A stretch of DNA of 64,000 nt from Cacajao melanocephalus (taxonomy: Eukaryota; Chordata; Mammalia; Primates; Pitheciidae), in the NCBI GenBank assembly GCA_963573385.1, contig CAUYLG010021712.1:35677-99676 (forward strand), in the 5' to 3' direction. Positions 13,741 to 26,085 of this stretch are shown here, one piece after another (position 1 is the stretch's first letter; every line of letters starts with the position of its first letter). The position numbers were made by a program, and so were the translations under genes. Below the pieces are notes generated by a model. The model was not told where the DNA came from and ran no database searches. It was given only the letters and a program-made list of their open reading frames with translations.

Positions 13741-15075
13741 GGAACCCTTTTTAGATTTTGTCTGAATTCTTAACTAATATGACAAGCTTTCTCTTGTTTT
13801 CTAATGAAGTTCTGGTAGAAACTTTTCCTTCTACGCAGAGTTCACACGAGACACATCAAACATTTTTTGCATTTTTTATACACAAAATTTATTTATAGTA
13901 ATATAAAATAATTGTAATACCAATACAGATACATTTTTATTTCTTAGACACTTAATATCTTCTAGGCATACATAATACTTTATTTTGATTTCTCATCTTC
14001 ATGAGAACTATGCAATATTTTTGCTATTTTTTCCAGATTTACCGAATATAAAGCAAAGCTCGGGGAATCTAACGCAGGAATGATGTGAAGGTCAGAGTTA
14101 TAACACGGGACAAGGCTCTAAAGACCTTAATCTTCCTTCTCTGCCTTCTTTCTTTTTTGTCGTAATATTACAAAAAAACTTGAGATCTAGAAGGAATTAT
14201 CTACTATAACTTTAACTCCTCATCACAAATGCTGTCTTCATTTTGCATATAATGATCTTGTCTTCTCCATAGCCTGGAGCTATTGATAGCAGGGTACCAT
14301 TTTGTAACTTGTTTTACCACCCCAAGTACTTTTTACTAGATATTTGTTCTATGCCATGCACCCATTATTACCATGTTTCTTTTTCTTTGAGTGACAAGCA
14401 AAACATGCAGTCAATCAAATAAAGACCTTGGTGTGTTGTTCATACTCACTCTGTATTGACCTAGTTTAGATTTTATTTTTTCTTTTCAGAAAAGCAGAAT
14501 TCAGAGGGAAACTCAGGAAAGCCTCAAAGGAGAGTATGGCCCTAGATGAAGACAAGATGAGTTTGCTCTGAGTTCAGAAGGGATAGTTTCCTGTTGTTGT
14601 CTGAATAATACTATTACCTCTTAAACACTCCTAGGTTTCACTTTCTACAGGAAAACCAACACAAAATAAAACTACCACATAGCTTCATTGCATAAACACA
14701 TACATCCTTCACACAGGGGAAGAAAGAGAGAATTAGAATTTCGACGAAACTTTAAAAAGTGGAAACCACTGAATCTGTTGGGTTGTCTCTATTCTAAATT
14801 AAATTAAATCAGAACAAAAATTATTTGACTCCCAAAGGGAAGAGAAAACCTTAATCTCTGGCAAGTAATTACTGAATTATTATTTTGTTACATATTCACT
14901 ACTATGAGAAATAAATAAGGAACATGGAGTGTTCTAGGCATTTTTCCCTTAATCCAAGTCAAGAGCTTGGTTAGACCTTTGATTGGAGGGGAGCTGAACA
15001 GCTTAAATAGAAGATGTTTCAGGACAGACCATTTTCACTTGATAAAAGCATAAGTTCATGGAAGACATTGTCTCA
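13741..15075. other. Unassigned intergenic sequence
   Basis: No recognisable gene or repeat. A pyrimidine tract ending in cag at about 14468-14490 resembles a splice acceptor, but nothing nearby supports an exon. Confidence 0.4.
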
Positions 15076-15220
15076 GGAGATCCAGAGAGGGAGAGCTCTT
15101 TTGAGGTGAGTGTGGGAGGAGAAGAACAGTGAGTGAGATCCAGTAGATTAGGAGGGAGAAACAGGGAGGAAAGAGAACAGGAAAGGAGGTGGGAGAGAGG
15201 GGGAAAGAAAAGAGAAGTCT
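15076..15220 (+). repeat. Purine-rich (GA-rich) tract
   Basis: A run dominated by gag, gga and aag words, interrupted by scattered pyrimidines. Low-complexity rather than a clean microsatellite. Confidence 0.7.
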
Positions 15221-15889
15221 TTGTGTTTATGGTTCTCTCTTTTCTTTTGACAGGCTCCCATTGCTGAAGATCACTAAATATTCTCTTTTGACCCTGAGTG
15301 TATTTGTGGTTCTATAGAGATCATTTTAGCCACCCACTCTCAGGGTCTTCTGGTGGACACTCTTTTTCGCATCAGTAACATGCCTTATAGATGAGCTCTC
15401 ATCCCACCCCTGGGCTCCTGTCCTCTAGAGGTGCAACACCCTGACCCTGCTTTTTCGTGAATGCTACTGAGCTATTGCTTGTCCTCCAACATTTCCATCT
15501 TTAACCATTTATCCACAATTCCAAGAAAATAATGACAGTCACCCTCCACAGCCTATTGCATATTTTTATCCATATATACATGTTAAATTCAACTTGATTG
15601 GTTTTGTGACAATTGCATAATCATAATAAATTTAATCAATGCAGAAAATGACAAAGCACAGCGTAAGAAATTTACCAATAATCCAACCTCTTGGTAATAA
15701 CCATGTTTAATGTTAAGTAACTATCATTCTTAATATGTCTCCATATGATTCTAGAGAAAGATGAACAAGAGGAGAGACAGAGTTTTGAAAATATAAGGCT
15801 ATTCTATACATAGTGTTTAAAAAATTTATATCAAATTTAATTTTCCTAAAATACAATGGAAGAAAAAAACACAATTAAAAGTCTGTTAA
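15221..15889. other. Unassigned intergenic sequence
   Basis: No recognisable gene or repeat family. Confidence 0.4.
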
Positions 15890-16172
15890 GGCTGGGTACA
15901 GTGGCTCACATCTGTAATCCCAACACTTTCGGAGGCTGAGGCGGCGGATCACTTGAGGTCAGGAGTTCAAGACCAACCTGGCCAACATGGCGAAACCCCA
16001 TCTCTACTAACAATACAAAATTAGCCAGCATGTCTGTAATTCCAGCTACTCAAAAGGCTGATGTAGGAGAATAGCTTGAACCTAGGAGGTGGAGGTTGCA
16101 GTGAGCTGAGATCGTAGCACTGCACTCCAGCCTGGGTGACAGGGTGAGACTCTGTCTAAAAAGCAAACAAAC
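15890..16172 (+). mobile_element. AluS, sense
   Basis: 'ggctgggtacagtggctcac' start, 'gaggtcaggagttcaagacc', 'cactgcactccagcctgggt' and an A-rich tail. About 14 bases are missing in the mid-element linker after 'aaaattagccagc'. Confidence 0.97.
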
Positions 16173-16560
16173 TCATAAAATTTAACACATTTTCAAAATG
16201 TTAAAAATATTTTTATCACTATAGATATGAGTTTTCTAAAACATCTCTATAAGATTAAGAAAAGTCATTATCAAAAACAATGAGGATGGAGTCATATTAT
16301 GAATTTTTAAATTTTGTGTTTTTAGACAGGTCAAAGATTAGTTCTTGCCATGACAAATTGGGAAATTAGCACATATAACCTATGTCTTATTTTTCTCTCT
16401 CCTTTCTTATTTTGTTATTAAGTATTTTCTCCTTGTCAAAGTTAACACTTATTTCCTTTTATGTGACTATAATATTCATAATTGTTCATATTTCAAATAC
16501 TTTTGCAACCCCAATTCTTTCTCCTGTCATGCACAACCACCAGGTCAGCATTCTCCCTCT

Positions 16561-17110
16561 AGAGCTTGATTGAGATACAATCCACAGACCGTACAGTTCA
16601 ACGGCTGTTAGCATATTTACAGACTTGTGCAACTGTCACAACTATTTAACTAAAATATTTTTATTATCCCAGGACGGGGCCAGGCATGGTGGCTCACACC
16701 TGTAATTCCAGCATTTTGGGAAGACGAGGCTAAAGGATTGCTGGAAGCCAGGAGTTTAAGACCAGCCTGGGCAACATAGCAAGACTCCATCTCTACAAAA
16801 ATCTTTTTTAAAAAAATAGCTAATTAGCTGGGCTTAGTGGCATGCACCTGCGCTCCCAGTCATTTGGGAGGATGAGGTGAGAGGATCACTCAAGCCCAGG
16901 AGTTTGAGGCTGCAATGAGCTGTGATAGTGCTACTGCACTCCAACCTTGGCAACAGAGTAAGATCCTGTCTCTAAAAAACTCCCCATCCAAAAAACACAA
17001 ACAATCCAGAAAACAAAAATCCCAAAAAGAAACCTAGCACCCCTTGGCAGTCACTTCCTATCCTGCCCCTTCTCTCATCCCTAGGCACCCACTAAACTTC
17101 TTTCTGCAGA
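16561..17110 (-). mobile_element. L1ME-like 3' UTR, antisense, split by an Alu
   Basis: Left piece (16561-16677): 'gagatacaatccacagaccg', 'gacttgtgcaactgtcacaa'. Right piece (about 17024-17110): 'aaaagaaacctagcacccct', 'ctaggcacccactaaacttc'. The two are collinear parts of an old L1 3' end once the Alu is removed. ATCCCA flanks the Alu on both sides, consistent with a short target duplication. Confidence 0.75.
16678..17023 (+). mobile_element. AluJ, sense, inside the L1ME-like element
   Basis: 'ggccaggcatggtggctcac' start, J-type right arm 'caggagtttgaggctgcaat', then a long A-rich tail. Inserted in an older L1 3' end, which dates it as later than that L1. Confidence 0.96.
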
Positions 17111-17992
17111 TTAGTGGGGAGGTAGGGAAGTGAGAAGGAAAATGAAGAGAGTCAACACAGATGTCTTATCAAGAAAGTTCCACCACGAGGGACTAGAACC
17201 AAATTTCTCCAGGAAAAGTCTGGAATGCAGTTTAAAATGCATCCTTAGAGGCAATCAGCTAAGTAACAAAGAAGCTGGATTAAACGTTTAAACACTAACT
17301 TTTGCCATTCAAGGATGAAGCCAGCTCCTGGGGTTTTTCCTTCACTGGTCTTTGAGGTCTGTGGTGCAAGGGCAGTGTGACATTCCATGGTTAAGGGAAA
17401 GCCTTCAGGTACGAAGATACAGATGGGCCATTGAGTGGTATCTCCTACAGGCACCAATATTCACAGACAGTGTGAATATCCAGAGGCTCCTGCTCCCACT
17501 GTTTCCCTATATAAACGTTATTATTAATATTTCTCCTTGTTCTCTCTTTAGCTTACTCTTGAAATTTTAGATTTTGGTATTGTTTGCCAGGCTGTTCTTT
17601 CCTTCTGCCCTGTAATACTGCCAAACTCCCTTGAAAATGGCAGTTCTAACTTGATCTTTACCTTCAGTCTGGTTGTACTCTCACTATAACCAGCTGAAAT
17701 TCTTTCTTTCTACTACATGGTTATGTTTTTCCATGGTTGATTGGCATTTTGTTGTTGTTATTCCAGTCAATTTCTTGGAAAATGATTTGCAAGCCAGCAA
17801 ACATTTTTCATTTTCCCCAGAAGTTCTTAATAGTAGTTTTACCTTTGCCTTAATTACTTGGCAGTACCAAGGTAATTTGTGAGAATTTGTAGAATGTTAT
17901 AAATCGAAGAAGTGTTTTCAAAAGCCAGATGTGCCCTTCTCTGTGTCAATATTGCTGAACAGAAAGATAACATAGGATACATATACAGTTTA
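17111..17992. other. Unassigned intergenic sequence
   Basis: No recognisable gene or repeat. Short open frames on both strands at 17245-17570 overlap each other and have no domains. Confidence 0.4.
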
Positions 17993-18287
17993 TTTTTTAT
18001 TTTCTTTTTTAGATACAGGGTCTTGCTGTCACCCAGGCTAACGTGTGGTAGTGTGATCATAGCTCATAGCAACCTCAAACTCCCAAGCTCAAGCAATCCT
18101 CCTACCTCAGGTTCCCAAATATCTGGGACTACAGGTGCATACCACCACATCTGGCTAATTAAAAAAAAATTAGAGATGGGGTCTTTCTATGTTGCCCGAG
18201 CTGATCTTGAACTCTTGGCCTTAAGTCACCCTCCTGCCTCAGCTTCTCAAGTAGCTGGGATTACAGGCACAAGCCACCACAGCCAGC
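17993..18287 (-). mobile_element. AluJ, antisense
   Basis: Antisense Alu: T-rich start, 'cagggtcttgctgtcaccca', 'gctgggattacaggcacaag', ending 'ccagc'. The A-rich linker appears as 'attaaaaaaaaattagagat'. With the sense Alu at 16678 it forms an inverted pair about 1 kb apart. Confidence 0.96.
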
Positions 18288-18299
18288 TTATATATGTAA

Positions 18300-18580
18300 T
18301 TGTAATTCTCTAGGAGCCACTATTTAAAAAAAATTAAAAATAGGTGAAATTAATTTTATTAATATAGTTTATCTAACCCAATACATCAATAATACTATTT
18401 CAACATGTAATGGATAGAAAAAAATCAGTAATGAGATAGTTTACATTATTTTAGTCAACTAAGTCTTCGATACTGAGTGTTTAAGTTTACAGAACATTTC
18501 CATTCAGCCTTGCCACCTTTTAAAAGCCGCATGTGTCTAGTGGGTATTATATTGGACTGCACGGCTCTATGTAACAGGTA
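18300..18580 (+). mobile_element. hAT-type DNA transposon, MER family
   Basis: 'aataggtgaaattaatttta', 'tatctaacccaatacatcaa', 'caacatgtaatggatagaaa' and 'actaagtcttcgatactgag', ending near 'tattggactgcacggctc', follow a common non-autonomous MER element of the hAT-Charlie group. I do not assign the exact MER number. Confidence 0.65.
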
Positions 18581-19461
18581 TATGCATTTTTAGCTCTTAA
18601 AGTTACCTTGTAATTATTCTTAATCTGATCATCACACTTTAAAATGCGAGAAAAAGTATTCAGAGGGGTTTGCAATGAGTCCAACGATACAAAGCCGGTT
18701 AACTGAAATCTGGGAGTCCAGGATTAATATTACACAGGTCTCTTCAACCCTGGATTAGTGTCTTTTCCATATTTGCTTCTCTTTGTGGTAATTACGGCCA
18801 GTTGCCTGCCACATATCCGTTTTCTTTTTCTTTTTAATACCTAAATCATAATACTTGGGGGAAAAGATGCTCTGCCAAAAACCTGTACTTCCCAGATACC
18901 CTTCTTCACAGGGCTGTTCATGAGACAGAGTCTGGTCAATGAGTTAAAAGCAGAAATATAAAGGAGATTGTAGGGTAAGCTTCACTTTTATGAAATACTG
19001 CCTCAACTCTGTCTCTGGTTCTTTATTGTTTTCTTCTTCTACTTGCTGGGAATGCAAAGAAGAGACTGGAAGTGAGGTCATGATCACAAGCCACACTTTT
19101 CGAATGATGGATATGAAAGATGAAAAAAGTATGTTGATGTCATCATGGATCTGGTGCACCAGCCATAACTGTACATTTGTTACTCTGTAAGCAGCATAAG
19201 CTCTTGTATGATAAATCCTCTGTAGTTTCATGCCAGATTGCAACTCTTGAATGATATTCTCATTTCAAACGTCATTATGTCATTTCAAGATCAATAGGCT
19301 TTTACTCACTGGATGTGGTTGAAATTTAAAAATCAGCTAAACACTAATTATGATCACCAGGTTATTTATTAGCAAATAAGCCAAATACAAGAGCAAAAAT
19401 TTTTTAAAGAAAGACATATTATTTTCCCTTTGCAATATAGTCTTGTAAAGAATTTTCAAAA
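18581..19461. other. Unassigned intergenic sequence
   Basis: No recognisable gene or repeat. Opposed open frames at 18944-19243 overlap and lack domains. Confidence 0.4.
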
Positions 19462-19468
19462 CTCTTTA

Positions 19469-19764
<296 letters not shown>

Positions 19765-19899
19765 TTATATTGCTGTACAGTTACCGGAACAAAATATGTT
19801 TATGTCATCACTGTGTATGACATTATGTTCATCCACACCAACACATGTTGAAATGGCTAAAGAGCTGACTTCCAGGTTGATGACATACTACAGGTTATG

Positions 19900-20045
19900 A
19901 GATTCTGGTTCTTTTTATGCTTCTGTCACAAACAAACTGTCTTTGGGTGATTATGCTAGCTTCTCTGTAACTCAGTTTCCTCACCTGTAAAGCAAAAGAT
20001 TAAAGTAGTGGAATCCTAAATTCCTTTGCAGCTTTAGCATTCTAT
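19900..20045 (+). mobile_element. MIR SINE fragment
   Basis: 'ctgtaactcagtttcctcac' plus 'ctgtaaagc' matches the most conserved MIR stretch. The flanks are weaker. Confidence 0.6.
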
Positions 20046-20985
20046 GAATCTGTGGAAGCATTTCTTCCAGGAGACAGGATTCACAGCCCAATTTCATTTG
20101 ATGTTTGGCCTTTGGGTCTGTGCTAGTTTAAATCGTTACATTAAATTTTTGGCAGTGATAATGCTTGAACATCCACCATTTGCAACTCTGACAACATTCC
20201 TTCTGCTACGGAACCTACTCTTTTAGAAGATTCAACTTATTCAGTACTGCATAAAGCACCTTCATAAAATTTCAAGTGAAAAGGATTTCAAGGAAGTCAG
20301 ATTTAGTACCTATGTTCTCTTTCAAAGGTTCTGGAAAATCATTTTCAGGGAGCAAAGAAAACAGAGACTATTCATATAATTTAACATTGCATGTGTGTAT
20401 GTTTTAAAATACTTGCCTTATTTCTTTTGTTCTATTTACTATTAGGCATTATTAAAAATCCTAGCTTTTTAAATTTGCTCTTAAAAAAAAATAACAAAAA
20501 ACTCCAAGAGTCTCTTTCCAAGTCTGAAAACTCTTGGCTAAACACTGGTGCTATTTTCAACTTGTAGTAACTGGCAACCTTACATTTTGTAAAGTTCAGG
20601 AAGAGCAGAAACTCAGCTTCCAAATATGCCACTCTGTCAGCAGGTTTGAATGAACAGGAAGCAGACAATGGAAGGCAAATGTCTGGAACTCAAATGCCTC
20701 TTTCCTGTAGAGAAGACTCAAACTAAGACTAGCTTCTAAATCTCATCTTTCAGCTGATTCAGTAGGGGTGAATGGTACCCAGTTCTAACCATTCTTCTTC
20801 TATCCATAAGAGTAACATCTTTTATTAAAGCTCTTCCTTTAAGTACTATTTATTTTAATTCTATGGCTATCAGAAAGCATTTATTCTCTCTCACAATATG
20901 CCTGCAAACCATGCTTCCAAGCAGGCAGTATTGCCTATTTGTTAAAAGTACAAGGATATTAGGAAAACAGATCCATCATGTTGAG
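20046..20985. other. Unassigned intergenic sequence
   Basis: No recognisable gene or repeat. Confidence 0.4.
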
Positions 20986-21155
20986 AAAACATTCACCTTT
21001 TACTAAGACTTATCTTTCTAATTTGTAAAGTGAGGACAATAATAGTCCCTGCCTCACAGGATTATTGTGATAACTATGTAAGATACTACATGTAAATCAC
21101 TCACTCTTGGTACATGGTCATTATTCAATAACTATATGGTAGTATCATTATTGGT
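20986..21155 (+). mobile_element. MIR SINE fragment, 3' two-thirds
   Basis: 'aatttgtaaagtgaggacaa', 'taatagtccctgcctcacag', 'gattattgtgataactatgt' and a 'cattattcaataact' end follow MIR order. Confidence 0.8.
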
Positions 21156-22456
21156 TCAAATAGTAATAATATTTATAGCACTACTGTTTCTCAAAATGGT
21201 TTCCCTTGACAAATCACTAAACATGTACTTCCTCTTTACTATTACATAAACTAGGTAGATTTCTAGAGTCATCCCAATAAACTTAATTTTAATGTTTTGA
21301 TTGGTTTTCCAAAATAATTGATCCAGGATCCTTGAGATTGTGGATACAGTTATATTCATCATTGTATTTTCAATGCATATTGCAATACCTAATGTATAAA
21401 TGTTAATTGAAAAAAATCACATTTGGGTGACCAGCAATAGAAAGGCTTTCTAGCATTTTTACTCTATTTCATAAAATCTGTTAATTCTAATGTCACACAA
21501 TTGCAAATAAGGCTCTTTCACTGCGTTAGAACTGAGGCAAAAATCTCTTAATTGAGACTAGTACATGCCAGGTACCTTCTCATTCTAAAGAGAGCAACTA
21601 AAAATCTGAAATATATTCTTGCAGTAGTTATTAAAGTAGCAAATCTGGTCCTGTGACCATTACTGCCCATCCCCTCCAAGTCTCTTTAAGAGACACATAC
21701 AGAGAATTTGGGGGAATGGAGTCAGGAAACTAGTACTCCCAGGTGGAAGAGGGTCCACCTCTCTAAGTAAGCCAGGAAGAGGACTGCAGAAGAACTACCT
21801 GTAGAGATGGGGGTTGGCAAGAATGTAACATTAGTGTCTCACTTTTTGATGAGTGTCAGCTTCTACAGTGGACTTGCTGGGCTTTCTCTGTTCTATGTGA
21901 AATAGAGACAGGGTAAAAAAGTAATTGGAGATAAGCTGAAGGATGAAATGAGAGAGAAAAAGAGGAGTAGACTCCACTGTCACCTTCTGATGAGACATAA
22001 CCTGAGAGTTTCCCATGAGTTCAAGGGACCTCTAGCAAGAAGCCTGCCTGGAGTCATCTTGCTGATGCGCCCCTCAGGATGATTCCAACCATAAGAATTG
22101 AGTACAGGAAGTTTCTCAGTGATGTGAAGCTGAAGAGGGCATTTGAGGAGAGGCACTGTAAAACATAAGAGAGACGTGTGAAGGGAGTGACCATTCCGAA
22201 GAGCCCAGACAGCTGCCCTCAAGAGAAGCCAGTACTAGGATGCTGTCCCAAAGATGGTGCCCAGTGAGTGAAGACTTTGGCTTTTTGCTTGAGTTCTCCT
22301 CTCTAATCCCTGCCTTCAGAAGTTGGGCAGAAAGGAAGGAGAGAAGTTGAACAGCCAAATGGCATCAAAGAGAGAAGCCTTGAACTGGATAAAAAGTGAA
22401 AGTTTTGAGACCTGGATTAAAGTTTTTTCCTATTTCAGTATTAAAAATTCCAAGAT
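21156..22456. other. Unassigned sequence, partly GC-richer
   Basis: From about 21640 to 22440 base composition is more balanced than in the flanks, but I can name no repeat family and see no domain-bearing frame. Overlapping minus-strand frames at 21831-22358 reach only 80 codons. It could be a decayed LTR or unique DNA. Confidence 0.35.
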
Positions 22457-22468
22457 GAGACTGTTCTT

Positions 22469-22771
22469 TATTTTATTTTATTTTATTTTTTGAGACGGAG
22501 TCTCACTCTGTTGCCCAGGCTGTAGTGCAGTGGCATGATTTCGGCTCACTGCAACCTCTGCCTCCCAGGTTCAGGCGATTCTCCTGCCTCAGCCTCCTGA
22601 GTAAATGAGATTACAGGCACACACCACCGTGCCCAGCTAATTTTTGTACTTTTAGTAAAGACGGGGTTTCACCATGTTGGTCAGACTGGTCTTGAACTCC
22701 TGACCTCAGGATCCTCTCACCTTGGCCTCCCAAAGTGCTGGGATTATAGGTGTGAGCCACTGCGCCTGGAC
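22469..22771 (-). mobile_element. AluS, antisense, with target duplication
   Basis: Antisense Alu with a ttta-patterned tail, 'gagacggagtctcactctgt' and 'gctgggattataggtgtgag'. The 12-base word GAGACTGTTCTT flanks it exactly at 22457-22468 and 22772-22783, a textbook L1-mediated target-site duplication. Confidence 0.98.
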
Positions 22772-22783
22772 GAGACTGTTCTT

Positions 22784-23364
22784 ATACCAAAAGCTGTTGG
22801 TTCTTTATGGAGCCTATGCCACGTGTTATCTAGGGCTAAGAAAAGGAATTTTAAAAGAGCAAACCAGGAGGCCATGAGGAAAGAAAAAAATAAATCTGTT
22901 TCCTTTGCAGTCAAAGCTATTTATTATACTAATTACATTCATGACCCTGTAAGGGAGAGAAGAAGGGACAGAGATATGAAGATGGCTTGTGGGCAGGCCA
23001 GTCAGACAAGCTCAGCTGTTAATTCATCCTATGCCATTCCGAGGTGAGTTGGCGGAAGTGGGGAGTCTGAAGCGGAACTTCCGACTCTGGGCCAAGTGTT
23101 CTTTCCCTTGCAGTGCACCACCTCCCCATAATAAGGGCTTCCGTTTTTTATTGCACTTTAAAATTAACAAAGCACTTGGGAGAACCACTGCCTTGCCAAG
23201 AATGTTTAGTCTGAAGAAAATTCTGTTAAACTGTCAAAACAACCATTAAAGATGCTTCTAAGAGCATTATCTTAGCTCTGCAGGGAGTCAGCACAATGCA
23301 GACAAAATACAGGATTGGGAATCGAAAGGCTCACTTTCTGGATGTAGCGCAAAGAGGAGCTTTA
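22784..23364. other. Unassigned intergenic sequence
   Basis: Short overlapping plus-strand frames (22823-23249) are Lys/Arg-rich because of A-rich DNA, with no domains. No repeat recognised. Confidence 0.4.
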
Positions 23365-23600
23365 AGAAAGGAGCGTGGCATTTGGCGTCAGATTGAGATT
23401 CAAATTCTGGCTCTGCTATTCAGCAGCTGTGTGACCTAAGGCACAATTCTTAAACTCTTTAATCCTCGATTTCTTCATGCATAAAATAGGAAAATGCCAC
23501 CTACTTCCCAGGATTGCTGAGATGAATAATGAGATAATATCAAGGCCTGGGAATGGGTCTGGAACTCAACAGGGATCCAATAAGTATAAGTTTTATCGAA
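23365..23600 (+). mobile_element. MIR SINE, nearly full length
   Basis: 'ggcgtcagattgagattcaa', 'ctggctctgctattcagcag' with 'ctgtgtgacc', 'tttcttcatgcataaaatag', ending 'gatccaataagtataag'. This is most of the 260-base MIR consensus, in order. Confidence 0.88.
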
Positions 23601-24499
23601 TCACCTATCAGTACATTTTCTGCTCTGCTGACCTAAGAGAACTCTGGTGTTGATAAAATACAACAATATGTATGAGAAAAACTCTTTACAGTCAAAGTTA
23701 CTTTAACGTGTTTATTTTTCTTGTTCTCTTCCTGGGTGATATCTCTCTTTGAACTATGGGAGCACAGAGTCAAGGTGAAAGGGGAAAATTCCTTCTTGTC
23801 TTTCTTTTTGAAAGCAAATTTCAATCTCTTAAAACCAGTTTTCTCTACAGTTCTTACTACAGTTATTTTATTAGTACTTTTAGATACATATAATTTTTCA
23901 CAATTACAAAAGACATACATATTCATTATAGGAGATGTGAAAAATATTACAAAGTATTTTCTTTCAGTTATTTCTAGACAAGAATACTTTCAAGAATTGG
24001 CTTTATTATGTATATACAGTTTAATAATAGGATTTTTTGATTAAGTCTTTGATAATTGGTTGAATATATCTAAGTCAGTAAACAACAAAAAAGAGGAAGT
24101 ATTTTTCATTAACAAGAAATAGAGAATGTAAAGATAGTTTCTTCACACTCATGCATGTGAACTATATCATAGCTACAGAAGACTATGTGAAATACATGTG
24201 TACACTTTATACAAACACAAGAAACCAAACACCTGGGTGACTATTATACAGGTTTAGGAATAAAACATTGCTAGTTCTTTAGAAGCCCACTAGGGCAGTT
24301 CTCTCTGTTGCATGTTTCTTTCTACATACTCCAAGAAGTAACCTCTATCCTCAAGTGTGATCCTCAAAATGCTTAACAATTGCTATAGTATGTCATCTGT
24401 CACTGCCAAAGTTGTGTTTTCTCCATCCAGAGTTCCAGGGGACAGCAGGCAACAGCGCAGGGAAGCTGTCCCCATCACTTCTCTTGTCTTTTTATTTTG
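23601..24499. other. Unassigned AT-rich sequence
   Basis: No recognisable gene. The opposed 97- and 107-codon frames at 23633-24044 overlap each other and have no domains. May include decayed L1. Confidence 0.4.
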
Positions 24500-25555
24500 C
24501 TTATGTGTTCTTTCCCACGTCATTAATTTAAACTTCATGTTTAATTGAGTTCGGTAAACTTTTCACTTATTGTCTATTTTTGTTTGTTTATTTATTTATT
24601 CATTTTGGTATAGCTAGAAAGGTTTTCCTCACATCTAGATTATAAAGGAATAAATTAATGTTTTCTTGTAATACTTTCATGGTTTGGTTTTCTACATGTA
24701 GATCCCTCCTGGATTAGTAGTTCATTCTGGTGTATGGTATGAGGTATAAATTCATTTTTCTTTTTTCAATAATTTCTTATGACACTTTTATTAACACTAA
24801 CTAAAATGGGTCTTTATCTTCTTGTATATTGAATATAATGTTTGTCTGTTCAAGTACCAATACCACATTGTTTTAATTATAGGGGCTTTATCGTATCACT
24901 TAGTATCCGATATGACTAGCTTCTCTCATTGCTTTCTCATCCTTTTTCAAGACTTTTCTAACAAAATTTTCAAGTTTATCTTTTATGTGAACTTTATAAT
25001 CAAGTTTTCTAGCCCCCAAACAAAACAAAACAAATACCTGTTTGTGTTATATTGAGATTGGATTAAATGTATATATTTACTCAGGGCACTGCCCACAAAG
25101 ATAAGATCTCTACTTTTTCTAGGATAGGTTTGTGTCTTTCAAAGATATTTTGAAGTTCATCTCTTATAGCTTTTGTCTACTTTATGCTAATTTTATTTCT
25201 ACCAATTTTGTGACTGTTATGCTGTAGGATTTTTCTTTCATTGTATCTTCTACATGATTATAGCTCCATGATACTAAGGCCATGGATTTTTTGTTAATTT
25301 TACAGTATACAATTTATTGATTTCTTTATTGGTTATATGAATTGTGTTATTTATTCTCAAGGATTTTCTAGGTATACTGTCATATCATGTACAAACAGAG
25401 ATAGTTTTATTTCTTTTCCAATTCTCACACTTCTAATATTTTATACAGCAGTAAAGGTAGTCGGTATTCTTGCCTTTTTCCTGACTTTAGAAAAGTATTT
25501 CTAGTGCTTTCCCATGAAATTAGATGCTGGCTTTAGAAGACATAAAGTTGGCATG
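24500..25555 (-). mobile_element. Old L1 (L1M-like) ORF2 fragment, antisense
   Basis: T-rich sequence with antisense L1 ORF2 words in order: 'taccaataccacattgtttt', 'attataggggctttatcgta', 'atcatgtacaaacagagata', 'tattcttgcctttttcctga'. Read as coding, the minus strand runs through ORF2 but with many stops. It ends at a CA repeat. Confidence 0.7.
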
Positions 25556-25588
25556 CACACACACACACATACACACACACAAACACAC
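25555..25588 (+). repeat. (CA)n microsatellite
   Basis: About 34 bases of CA with single t and aa interruptions, at the border between antisense and sense L1 pieces. Confidence 0.95.
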
Positions 25589-25604
25589 TCTTCCAAATCT
25601 GTAG

Positions 25605-26085
25605 ACCAATCTTAGATGTGTCAATGCAAAAATTTAAAATAAAATATTATCAAATAGAATCCAAAAACATATTGAAAAATAATGCACTGTGAACAAGTGG
25701 ATTTTTCTAGAAATGTAGGAACAGTTCAGATTTTTTAAAATTCCTATATTTACCATAGTTATGGCTAAAAAGAAGTCATATGATTATCTCTCTAGATGCT
25801 GGCAGAAAGTCCAACAAAATATGACCAAAATCCCTGATGGAAAAAATGCTCAATGAAAATATAAATTTATGAATACCATTTCAACACAATTAATATATCT
25901 ATATCTATAATTATATTCATATCTAGGTAGACTTACATAAATAGAGAAATAAAACTAAGTTCTAAATGGGGAAATACTAGTTCTAGTATTTCCAAGAATT
26001 ATTGTTAAAAGCCAAGAATTATTGTTAAAAATTGTGTTAAAGTATTAGCCAATGCAAGCCAACAAGAGTTATGGTGTTATTTAAA
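25605..26085 (+). mobile_element. Old L1 ORF2 fragment, sense
   Basis: 'catatgattatctctctaga' followed by 'tgctggcagaaagtcc' and, near the end, 'gtattagccaatgcaagcca' are sense ORF2 reverse-transcriptase-region words. Heavily decayed, with an internal 20-base-period duplication (25992-26030) and a small palindrome (25970-25993). Confidence 0.6.

Noticed and set aside
14460..14580. Splice-acceptor-like pyrimidine tract and cag, with an open stretch after it
   Set aside because: No partner donor, no coding bias and no conserved protein words. Such motifs are common by chance.
14970..15025. CCAAT-like and TATA-like words near each other (gattgg, taaatag)
   Set aside because: Spacing is short and the surroundings show no CpG, initiator or LTR structure.
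17912..18313. 133-codon frame with a protein-like tail
   Set aside because: It is the typical translation of an antisense Alu, often mistaken for protein.
25992..26030. Possible CRISPR-like direct repeats
   Set aside because: Only two copies with a one-base gap and no spacers, in a primate genome.
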